Under the pieces are notes generated by a model. It ran no database searches, was not told the DNA's origin, and saw only the letters and a program-made list of their open reading frames with translations. The position numbers were made by a program, and so were the translations under genes. A stretch of 42,485 nt of DNA from Thermoproteus sp. UBA157. Its GTDB lineage: Archaea > Thermoproteota > Thermoprotei > Thermoproteales > Thermoproteaceae. Positions 31,023-38,205 of this stretch are shown in pieces (positions within the stretch are counted from its first letter, which is position 1; each line of letters starts with the position of its first letter). The stretch is taken from assembly GCA_002497345.1 (NCBI GenBank), contig DANS01000016.1:41028-83512 (forward strand). Direction: 5' to 3'.

Positions 31023-31533
31023 AATAAGGAGGGGGTTCGTCGAGTGGGACCTCCGCGATCCCTCGGCCGAGGACCTCTTGTGGGAAGTGGGCGTGAGGGC
31101 CGCGCTGGTCAGACGCGGCGTGGTGACCCGAAAGATCGCGCCGATAGTCCGAGGCATCGACGTGGGCGTTGTCGACGTGCCGAGCAGATCCAAGTTCAAC
31201 GTGTTGGTCCATAGAGAGGGGGCACAGATCTTGTCCGTTAACCCGCGCGAGGTCCTAACCAGAGATCAAGTGAGGACCTCCTTGAAGATGGGCAAATACG
31301 TAGAGATCAAGTTGAAGCCGTTGTTGAGAGATTTGGAGCTACTCGCCGAATGGCTCGAAGTGTTGGAGCCCGACAATACTCTATTCGCGACCCCTGTCGA
31401 GTCGCCGAGAGACGTCAAGTCGCCGCTAGATGTCGAGAGCTTAATCGTGGAGCTGACCGGCGATAGCTCTTGGAGGATCCCGTTCAGGAAGGGGCTCGAG
31501 GTGCTCGTGGAGCTTCTGATATCTCATGAGTAG
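31015..31533 (+). CDS. rnp3: RNase P protein subunit Rpp30
   Basis: A 172-residue protein. GTG 31015 overlaps the preceding gene by eight bases. It matches the TIM-barrel Rpp30 family through GIDVGVVDVPS, an EIKLKPLLRD segment, and SPRDVKSPLDVESLI, which corresponds to the C-terminal region of the family. It is shorter than most archaeal Rpp30 proteins. Together with Pop5 it stimulates catalysis by RNase P RNA in tRNA 5' maturation. Pop5 follows directly in an overlapping frame. Confidence 0.8.
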   Translation: MIRIRRGFVEWDLRDPSAEDLLWEVGVRAALVRRGVVTRKIAPIVRGIDVGVVDVPSRSKFNVLVHREGAQILSVNPREVLTRDQVRTSLKMGKYVEIKLKPLLRDLELLAEWLEVLEPDNTLFATPVESPRDVKSPLDVESLIVELTGDSSWRIPFRKGLEVLVELLISHE

Positions 31534-31810
31534 GTATCTCCTAATCAGAGCCGACGATCCCATTGCGTGCATCAACGACATAAATGAGCTCTTCATCGCG
31601 GTCCTGGGCATTAAGTATAAAACGCTTAAATTCAACGTAGTAGGCATATACGACGACGTGATAGTAATAGGAGTGCCGAGGGAGCTCGTCGGAAGGGCCA
31701 GGGCGCTCATAGCCCTGATGGATGGGTGCAGGACTGTCAAAGTCAGAGGCACTATTAAGTCGGCCAGAAGGACCGCTGCATCTATAAGGCGCAAGCCGCC
31801 AAACGCTTAA
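31526..31810 (+). CDS. rnp2: RNase P protein subunit Pop5
   Basis: A 94-residue protein starting with ATG 31526 inside the end of rnp3. The N-terminal RYLLIRADDP and the C-terminal VRGTIKSARR are typical of Pop5, and the alpha/beta layout (GIYDDVIVIGVPRE) fits. It is shorter than most archaeal Pop5 proteins, losing C-terminal residues. It forms a heterodimer with Rpp30 on RNase P RNA. Its stop lies within the TATA-like element of a possible C/D-box RNA gene just downstream. Confidence 0.82.
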   Translation: MSRYLLIRADDPIACINDINELFIAVLGIKYKTLKFNVVGIYDDVIVIGVPRELVGRARALIALMDGCRTVKVRGTIKSARRTAASIRRKPPNA

Positions 31811-31830
31811 ATAGCAAGACGCTTGTGATG

Positions 31831-31887
31831 GCGGTGATGACGGGTATCAATTCGCGCCACATATGGCGTGCTCGCGACGGACTGATC
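31831..31887 (+). ncRNA. Candidate C/D-box guide RNA
   Basis: A perfect C box GTGATGA (31834-31840) and a D box CTGA (31882-31885) are 41 bases apart, a usual length for archaeal C/D sRNA. A TATA-like GCTTAAATAG (31805-31814) is centred about 25 bases before the C box. The internal C' and D' boxes are poor, and there is little terminal stem, which lowers confidence. The bases after the C box include eight that could pair with the universal 16S GATACCCG segment, but a chance match is possible. The D box touches the stop of the convergent ATP-grasp gene. Confidence 0.35.
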
Positions 31888-32782
31888 ACATTTTAAGTTT
31901 CTCTATAAGGTGATCGACTATATACTTTGCCGGGTTTATCCCTGTAGCAGCCTTGAAGCCTTGCCACGACATGGTCGGGTTGACCTCAAAGATGTAGTAT
32001 CCCTCCTTGGTCTCGGCTATATCGACTCCTCCGTATTCTAGGCCGAGGGCCTCGACGGCCTTAACGGCGAGTTCCTCCAGCTCGCCGTTTAATTTCGCGG
32101 GCTCAGGCCTAGCGCCTTGCGCCACGTTGGACTTCCAGCCGTTAGCCCTCCTGAACTCGGCCCCAATTGCCCTTCCGCCGACTACGACAACTCTGTAATC
32201 TCCTTCGTTTTTCTCGACATAGCGTTGCACGTAGAACGGTTTGTTCAAGTTCGTCAACATGGAGAACACGTGCATGGCGATATCTGGGTCCTCGAGTTTG
32301 AAGACTCCGTAGCCCATGCTACCTCTGAGCGGCTTCACGACGACGCGGCCAAGGGATGAGACCGCCCTATATGCCGAGAACATGTTCTCGCTGATGATCG
32401 TGGGAGGAACGGGGAGGCCCGCCTTGACGAGCAACATCGCGCTAGCCATCTTGTCGCTCGCCACCAGCCAGCTCATCACGGGGTTCATGACCAAGGCCCC
32501 CGCCAGCTCCAGGGCCCTCGCTGCGAAGACACGGTATGAGAATTGCTCGAAATCTCTGAATATGCCCAAGTGCCGCAATATGGCGCCGGACACCTCCACC
32601 TTGACCGGCTCGTTTCTCCCTATCCCTTGATATATCTCTACTCCCCTTCCGAGCCTCACCTCCAACATGTCGACGTAGATCCTGACGGGGCGGTGATTCC
32701 TCTCAGTTATGGCATTCTCTAGATCGGCCACGTCGCCGGGGTGAAACTCCACCTCGTAGGGTCTGATTATCCCTATGTCCAC
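31886..32782 (-). CDS. RimK-like ATP-grasp ligase
   Basis: A 298-residue ATP-grasp enzyme. The central and C-terminal domains show the RimK/LysX/MptN pattern: MSWLVASDKMASAMLL, VVKPLRGSMGYGVF, FYVQRYVEKNEGDYRVVVVGG, and the metal-binding end VDIAETKEGYYIFEVNPTMSWQGF (cited for E-V-N-P-T). Such enzymes add amino acids, often glutamate, to a carboxylate. MptN-like glutamylation of a tetrahydromethanopterin-type cofactor is one possibility, and mptE is also in the window, but the two are far apart. Start GTG 32782 has CCTAAAATATCC about 30 bases upstream. Confidence 0.85.
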   Translation of the reverse strand: MDIGIIRPYEVEFHPGDVADLENAITERNHRPVRIYVDMLEVRLGRGVEIYQGIGRNEPVKVEVSGAILRHLGIFRDFEQFSYRVFAARALELAGALVMNPVMSWLVASDKMASAMLLVKAGLPVPPTIISENMFSAYRAVSSLGRVVVKPLRGSMGYGVFKLEDPDIAMHVFSMLTNLNKPFYVQRYVEKNEGDYRVVVVGGRAIGAEFRRANGWKSNVAQGARPEPAKLNGELEELAVKAVEALGLEYGGVDIAETKEGYYIFEVNPTMSWQGFKAATGINPAKYIVDHLIEKLKM

Positions 32783-32822
32783 AGTGGGCTGGAAAAACCG
32801 GATATTTTAGGCTTGTAGAGGG

Positions 32823-33452
32823 CTAGAAGAACTCGAACGCACCGAGGTCTACTCCGCGCAGATCGCGGCATAAGGCCGGCAACAAATATCTCGCCACTAG
32901 GTCGGGCTCGGCTACTTTGAGCGTCTTCAGCTGGCTCGCGACGAGTGCCACGGGTTGCCCCACTATCTGCAACGCCGGATTATATAGTTGACAGCCCTGC
33001 GGGTGATCATAAAGCGTTATAGGCTCCGGGGCGATCTCCTTACATGCCCCTCCCTCGCACAGGTAAATCCCAGACGGCCTCTGAACGATGTACTTATCGG
33101 GGCCGAGGGGCACTACGGGGCCCACGGGGCAGAGGCAATCGCCGCCAGCGGCCTCGTAGAGCTCCAGGAGGATCTTCACGATGCCCTCCTCGCCGAGTTT
33201 CTGCCTGTACCGCTCGTAAAAGGTCTGCACGGGCTTCTTTATGTTGCCGCTTATTCTGAGGCCCAACGCCCTTTTGGCCTCCTCGGGATCTGCGCCGAGG
33301 GCTATGAGCACGCCCACTAGGTCGTAGCGGCTAATGCCGTATTTCTCCATGAGTTTAACCCCTCGCTCCAAAAGCGCGGAGGAGTTCCTGGGCGGACACT
33401 CAAGTCCTATGGCCACGCTTTCGCATATCTTAAAGGCAGCGGCTTGAGCCAT
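32823..33452 (-). CDS. Unknown cysteine-containing protein next to suf genes
   Basis: A 209-residue protein from ATG 33452, with ATTTTAATAG about 24 bases upstream on this strand; the frame could extend 5 codons further but would then include the promoter. The N-terminal half is helical. Cysteines are in KICESV, LECPP, GDCLCPVG, LCEGGAC, GCQLY and ALCRDL, an unusual number, and the CLC and CEGGAC spacings could bind metal or Fe-S. No family was recognised. It ends 40 bases from the RimK-like gene and starts beside the 3' end of sufB, so a role in Fe-S work is only a guess. Confidence 0.65.
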   Translation of the reverse strand: MAQAAAFKICESVAIGLECPPRNSSALLERGVKLMEKYGISRYDLVGVLIALGADPEEAKRALGLRISGNIKKPVQTFYERYRQKLGEEGIVKILLELYEAAGGDCLCPVGPVVPLGPDKYIVQRPSGIYLCEGGACKEIAPEPITLYDHPQGCQLYNPALQIVGQPVALVASQLKTLKVAEPDLVARYLLPALCRDLRGVDLGAFEFF

Positions 33453-33479
33453 GTGATAATGCCGCACTATTAAAATATC

Positions 33480-34907
33480 TCAGCCGACTCTGCCGAGCTT
33501 GGAGAACTCGAGCTCTAGGACGCGTTGTAGCACTACGGCGTATTCGAACGGCAAGTCCTTCACTATGTCCGAGACGAAGCCCAACACCACTGACGCCTTG
33601 GCCTCGTCCTCGGTGAGGCCTCTGGCCCTCAGATACATGAGCTTCTCCTCCGAGATCCTGCTTGCCGTAGCCTCGTGGGTGACGACCGCCGTCTCCTCGA
33701 ATACCTGGTCATGAGGTATCGTTATGTTGGCCGAATCACCGTCTAGCACCAGCGCATCGCACTGGACGTGGCTCCTCGCGTATTTCGCGCCCTTAGCCAC
33801 GTAGACCATCCCTCGGTAGACCGAGGTGCCGCCGTTGGCCGAGATGCTCTTGTTCACTATTCTGCTCTTGGTGTCGGGGGCGAGGTGCCACACCTTGGCG
33901 CCGTTTTCCTTCCAGAGCCCTCCGTTAGCCGCGGTTATTCCGTAGATCTCGGTCGACGCCCCCTCGCCCTTTAGTATAGTCGAGGGGAACGTGTAGGTGG
34001 TCTTGCTTCCTATGCTGCCCTCGACCCACTGCACGTGGGCGCGGGCCTCCGCGACCGCCCTCTTGTTGTTGAAGTTGATTATATCGCGCGACCAGTTCTG
34101 GACAGTGGTTATCTTAAGGTCCGCGCCCTCGTGGGCGTAGCCCTCCACCATGCCGTTGTGGAAGCTGTATTTGAGGAGCCTGGGGGCTGAGCAACCCTCT
34201 ATCCAGTGGACTTGGGCTCCTTTGTCGGCCACGACTATGCTGTGCTCCATCTGGCTCTCCATGGAGCCGCCTATCAGGAAGAATGTCTCTAGCGGTTGCT
34301 CTATTCTGACGCCAGGGGGGACGTAGATGAACGTGCCGCCGGACCATAAAGCTCCGTGCAACGCGGCGAATTTGTGCTCGGCCGGGAACACCCTCATGAA
34401 ATACTGCTTCACCAAGTCTGGGTATTTCTTGACCGCCTCCTCCATGGGAAGCATTACCACTCCCTTCTCCTCCAGCTTTCGTTTGAAGTTGAAGTAAACT
34501 ATCTCGCTATCGAACTGCGTAGCTAGGCCCAAAAGCGCCTTGGCCTCCATCTCGGGAAGGCCGAGCTTCTCGTAATACTCCCTTATTTCCTTGGGGAGCT
34601 CGTCCCAGCTCCTGGCAGTCTGGGTCTGAGGCTTCGCGTAGTGAACGAGCGTCTCTAGATCGATCTCGCCGACGCCTCTGACCCACTTCGGCATTGGGAG
34701 CTTCTCGAAGAGCTCCAGCATCCTCAACCTCAATCTGCGCATCCAGTCCGGCTCCCCCTTCAGTTTACTGATCTCCTCTATCATGTCCCTGGTTATTCTA
34801 CCCTTTAGCTCCACGGCGTAAGGCACGGGCTTAGCAGCTCCCAAAAGCTCCGATGCGCGCTCGCTTTCGATTATCATTCCGCGGACATCCGCAAGCTCTT
34901 TTTCCAT
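33480..34907 (-). CDS. sufB: Fe-S cluster assembly scaffold SufB
   Basis: A 475-residue SufB/SufD-family protein with a right-handed beta-helix core. Characteristic segments are SGGTFIYVPPGVRIEQPLETFF (cited by its ends), QMEHSIVVADKGA, WIEGCSAP, the AHVQWVEGSIGSK stretch, and HEATASRISEEKLMYLRARGL near the C-terminus. SufB with SufC builds Fe-S clusters. No separate SufD is seen nearby, so SufB may act as a homodimer. ATG 34907 follows GATATATAAATC by about 27 bases on this strand. It is preceded by sufC, transcribed in the same direction but with its own promoter. Confidence 0.93.
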   Translation of the reverse strand: MEKELADVRGMIIESERASELLGAAKPVPYAVELKGRITRDMIEEISKLKGEPDWMRRLRLRMLELFEKLPMPKWVRGVGEIDLETLVHYAKPQTQTARSWDELPKEIREYYEKLGLPEMEAKALLGLATQFDSEIVYFNFKRKLEEKGVVMLPMEEAVKKYPDLVKQYFMRVFPAEHKFAALHGALWSGGTFIYVPPGVRIEQPLETFFLIGGSMESQMEHSIVVADKGAQVHWIEGCSAPRLLKYSFHNGMVEGYAHEGADLKITTVQNWSRDIINFNNKRAVAEARAHVQWVEGSIGSKTTYTFPSTILKGEGASTEIYGITAANGGLWKENGAKVWHLAPDTKSRIVNKSISANGGTSVYRGMVYVAKGAKYARSHVQCDALVLDGDSANITIPHDQVFEETAVVTHEATASRISEEKLMYLRARGLTEDEAKASVVLGFVSDIVKDLPFEYAVVLQRVLELEFSKLGRVG

Positions 34908-34973
34908 GGGATCCCCTCGTCTCCGATTTATATATCTCCCGAATTGTACGATGAAGGGGGGATTAGGAAATCG

Positions 34974-35726
34974 TTAAGCTATTCCTGCCTCCTTAAAGAG
35001 CCGCTCGTATCCTGCCTCCTCGACCTTCTTGACGATTTCGGGACCGCCCTCAAGGACCAGCCGCCCGTCATACATTACGTATACTTTGCTCGGCTCCAAG
35101 AACTTGAGTATTCTCGCATAATGGGTCGATAGCAAGATCCCAGCGCCCCCCTCGGCCAATCGCAGAAGGGCCTTGCTTATAGCCGCCATTCCGTCTATGT
35201 CCAAGCCAGAATCCGGCTCGTCCAATATGGCTATGGACGGCTTGGCCAAGAGGGCGAGGAGGACCTCGGCCCTCTTGAACTCGCCGCCGCTGAAGCCGGC
35301 GCCTACACCTCTGTTGAACACGTCCTGCTTGAGCCCGAGCTCCCCGGCGATTTTGAAGGCCTCAGCGATTTTCGGATTGGCGTCGCCCAGCTTTTTCCCT
35401 GACCTCTTGTTCAACATAGCTTGTATCAAGAAGGCGAAGCGGACCTCGGGTATCGCGACGGGTGACTGGAACCCCACGAAAAGTCCCTTGGCGAAGCGCT
35501 CCTCGGGCGCCGCGTCCTTGAGGGATGCGCCGTCTAGCAACACGTCGCCCTCCACGACTTGGTAGCGCGGGTTGCCTGCTATGGTCTGAAACAGCGTGGA
35601 CTTTCCAGATCCGTTGGGGCCCATCAACGCCACTATCTCCCCCGACTTGACCGTGAGGGAGACTCCCTTAAGTATCCTCTTCCCGTCGACTGCCACATGC
35701 AAGTTCCTGACCTCCAAGACGGCCAT
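34974..35726 (-). CDS. sufC: Fe-S cluster assembly ATPase SufC
   Basis: A 250-residue ABC-type ATPase that partners SufB. ATG 35726 is preferred because it gives the normal start (MAVLEVRNLHVAVDG), and TTTATAAGC lies about 25 bases upstream on this strand; the longer frame overlaps valS. Walker A is GPNGSGKST, the Q-loop is VGFQSPVAIP, the signature FSGGEFKRAEVL, Walker B AILDEPDSGLD, and His is in STHYAR, all typical of SufC. It is divergent from valS with 91 bases between starts. Confidence 0.93.
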   Translation of the reverse strand: MAVLEVRNLHVAVDGKRILKGVSLTVKSGEIVALMGPNGSGKSTLFQTIAGNPRYQVVEGDVLLDGASLKDAAPEERFAKGLFVGFQSPVAIPEVRFAFLIQAMLNKRSGKKLGDANPKIAEAFKIAGELGLKQDVFNRGVGAGFSGGEFKRAEVLLALLAKPSIAILDEPDSGLDIDGMAAISKALLRLAEGGAGILLSTHYARILKFLEPSKVYVMYDGRLVLEGGPEIVKKVEEAGYERLFKEAGIA

Positions 35727-35786
35727 ATGCGTTCCTCGAATTGAGCTTATAAATCCAGAACGCGATTCCGCGCAAACGCCGGGCGT

Positions 35787-35800
35787 CATGTTAAAAACAC
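35787..35800 (+). promoter_or_regulatory. TATA box deciding the valS start
   Basis: ATGTTAAAAACACG (centre near 35794) lies about 25 bases before GTG 35818, fitting a leaderless valS transcript. The in-frame ATG overlapping the box is thus unlikely to be used. Confidence 0.5.
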
Positions 35801-35817
35801 GACCGATCACATCCCTC

Positions 35818-38205
35818 GTGCCTAAGCTTAAGGAAGCTAGATGGAGTTTAGAGTGGGAGGAGGAGTTGATAAGGATTTGGGAGAGGGAGGGGCTCTTCGC
35901 CATTAGGATTAACTCAGACGGCGATTTCCTCGTGATAGACACGCCGCCGCCTTATCCGTCGGGCCGCCCACATATAGGAGGCGCTGCCCATTACGCCCAG
36001 ATCGATATGATTGCTAGATTCTACAGAATGAGGGGTTTCAACGTCATCTTCCCGTTCTATCTGGACCGAAACGGCTTACCCGTGGAGGTGCAAGTGGAGA
36101 GGAAATACGGCGTAAACGCCCATGAGGTGCCCCGCGAGAAGTTCCTCGAAATGTGCAAGGCGGAGCTCGACGCCTTGGAGAGGGAGTTCGTCTCGATCTT
36201 CAGGAGGTGGGGCATGTCGTTCACGTACTGGGATAAGGGCACTGACAGCGAGGAGTACCGCGCCATGACCCAGAGGACGTTTATAGAGTTGTGGAAAAGA
36301 GGGCTGATATATGAGGCCGAGAGGCCGACTCTTTGGTGCCCTCGTTGCCGCACAGCGTTGGCCGAGGCCGAGGTGGAGTACAAGGAGGAGGACACATACC
36401 TGAACTACATAAAGTTCAAGGTGAAGGAGACCGGCGAAGATATCGTCATAGCTACGACTCGCCCCGAGCTTCTGCCGGCAACGGTCGCGGTCATATTCAA
36501 CCCGGCAGATGAGAGGTACAAGAAGTTGGAGGGCCTACACGCGCTCGTGCCGCCTTTGTGGCAAGAGGTCCCCATCCTCCCCCACCCAGCCGCCAATCCC
36601 AAGTTCGGGACGGGCCTCGTCATGATCTCCACCTTTGGGGACACGCGCGATTTAGCTATAGTAAACGAGCTGAAGCTGCCCATCAAAGTGATAGTTGACG
36701 AAAGGGGCAGAATCAAGGAGGGGCCGTACGCCGGCCTATCCGTCAGGGAGGCCAGAGCTAAGATAATCGAGGACCTCGCCAAGGAGGGTCTTGTGGTTAA
36801 GAGGGAGCTGCTACACCACACAGTCCCAGTCTGCTGGCGCTGTGGAACCCCCCTCGAGATAATCACGACTAAAGAGCTCTTCGTCCACCAGCTCAAGTTC
36901 AAGGATAGGTTGCTGGAGCTGGTCGACAAGATGGAGTTCAGACCTCCCGAGTTCAAGAACACGTTGAAGGACTGGATCAAGTCCCTGGAGCTAGACTGGC
37001 CCGTGTCACGGCGTCGTTACTACGCCACAGAGGTGCCGTTGTGGTACTGCAAGAGGGGCGATGAGCTGACGCCCATAATCCCCGAGGGCGGGCGCTACTA
37101 TAGGCCGTGGCGCGACGAGCCGCCGCCCGAAGTCAAGGCCAAGTGCCCCGATGGGGAGCTCGTGGGCGATACTAGGGTGTTGGACACTTGGTTCGACTCG
37201 TCGATAAGCTGGATGTACGCTGCGGGCTATACCAAGGGCTTGGGCATTTTCGAGAGGGTATATCCAGATAAAATATTGCGCCCACAAGGCTACGAGATAA
37301 TAAGGACGTGGTTGTACTACTCCCTCTTGAGGGCCTTCTTGCTACACGACAACGTGCCGTTTAAGTATGTCCGTATAAGCGGTATGGGGCTCGACGAAAA
37401 GGGAGAGGCCATGCACAAGTCGAAGGGGAACATAATCGACCCGTTGCCTCCGGTTCAAAAATACGGAGGCGATGCCGTGAGGTTCTGGGCCGCCGCAGCC
37501 GCCAAGCTGGGTAGCGACTACCGCTACCTTGAGTCGTTGATAAAGGAGGGGCGCGACTTCGTCACGAAGATATGGAATGTGGCGAGGTTCGTCTCCTCGT
37601 TCGAGGAGCCCTCGTCCTACAAGCTCATGCCGATAGATAGGTCCATCTTGGCGAGGGCGTACGAGGTGGCGAGCGTTGTCATAAAGGCCTATAGCGATTT
37701 CGACGTGTACGTGCCGGCCCTGACTCTGTACGACTTCATCTGGCACGAGTTCGCGGACCACTACATAGAGACCGTGAAATCCAGAGCGTATAATAGGGAG
37801 GGCGTGTTCTCGAGGGAGGAGCAAAACGGCGCTATATACACTTTATACGCAGTGCTCAAATATAGCCTGAAGCTGCTCGCGCCCATAATGCCCTTCGTTA
37901 CGGACAAGATCTGGCGCGAGCTCTACGGCAGATCCATACACAAGGAGAGAATAGAGGACCCGCCCGAGGAGTGGAGGGGCGACGCTTCGCTGTTTGCGCT
38001 TGTGAGGAAGATAAACAGCGCGGTGTGGAGATATAAGAACAAACGCGGCATGAGCTTGGCGGATCCCCTAGGCGCTGACCTCTACGTCCCGGAGCTTGCC
38101 CTTGAAGCCGCAGATGATCTGCGGCTGACGCATAAGGCCAACTCTGTCAAGGCAGGCAAGGGGAGGGAGCAAATAGACGAGGAGGGCCTCGTCTGGGCGG
38201 GCTAG
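35818..38205 (+). CDS. valS: Valyl-tRNA synthetase
   Basis: A 795-residue class Ia synthetase charging tRNA-Val. GTG 35818 is set by the upstream TATA box; the frame continues upstream through sufC's start but is not needed. HIGH appears as HIGG in PPPYPSGRPHIGG near residues 43-55, the CP1 editing domain includes ATTRPELLPATVAV, DTWFDSSISWMY is the family's Val-specific-looking segment, and KMSKS appears as MHKSKGNIIDP near 533. Zinc-like CxxC pairs occur in WCPRC and CWRCG. The C-terminal anticodon-binding domain is complete but there is no long coiled-coil tail. The stop shares a CTAG palindrome with the convergent helicase gene. Confidence 0.93.
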   Translation: MPKLKEARWSLEWEEELIRIWEREGLFAIRINSDGDFLVIDTPPPYPSGRPHIGGAAHYAQIDMIARFYRMRGFNVIFPFYLDRNGLPVEVQVERKYGVNAHEVPREKFLEMCKAELDALEREFVSIFRRWGMSFTYWDKGTDSEEYRAMTQRTFIELWKRGLIYEAERPTLWCPRCRTALAEAEVEYKEEDTYLNYIKFKVKETGEDIVIATTRPELLPATVAVIFNPADERYKKLEGLHALVPPLWQEVPILPHPAANPKFGTGLVMISTFGDTRDLAIVNELKLPIKVIVDERGRIKEGPYAGLSVREARAKIIEDLAKEGLVVKRELLHHTVPVCWRCGTPLEIITTKELFVHQLKFKDRLLELVDKMEFRPPEFKNTLKDWIKSLELDWPVSRRRYYATEVPLWYCKRGDELTPIIPEGGRYYRPWRDEPPPEVKAKCPDGELVGDTRVLDTWFDSSISWMYAAGYTKGLGIFERVYPDKILRPQGYEIIRTWLYYSLLRAFLLHDNVPFKYVRISGMGLDEKGEAMHKSKGNIIDPLPPVQKYGGDAVRFWAAAAAKLGSDYRYLESLIKEGRDFVTKIWNVARFVSSFEEPSSYKLMPIDRSILARAYEVASVVIKAYSDFDVYVPALTLYDFIWHEFADHYIETVKSRAYNREGVFSREEQNGAIYTLYAVLKYSLKLLAPIMPFVTDKIWRELYGRSIHKERIEDPPEEWRGDASLFALVRKINSAVWRYKNKRGMSLADPLGADLYVPELALEAADDLRLTHKANSVKAGKGREQIDEEGLVWAG

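Noticed and set aside
35596..35817. Upstream extension of valyl-tRNA synthetase
   Set aside because: It runs antisense through the start of sufC and both promoters; the TATA box supports GTG 35818.
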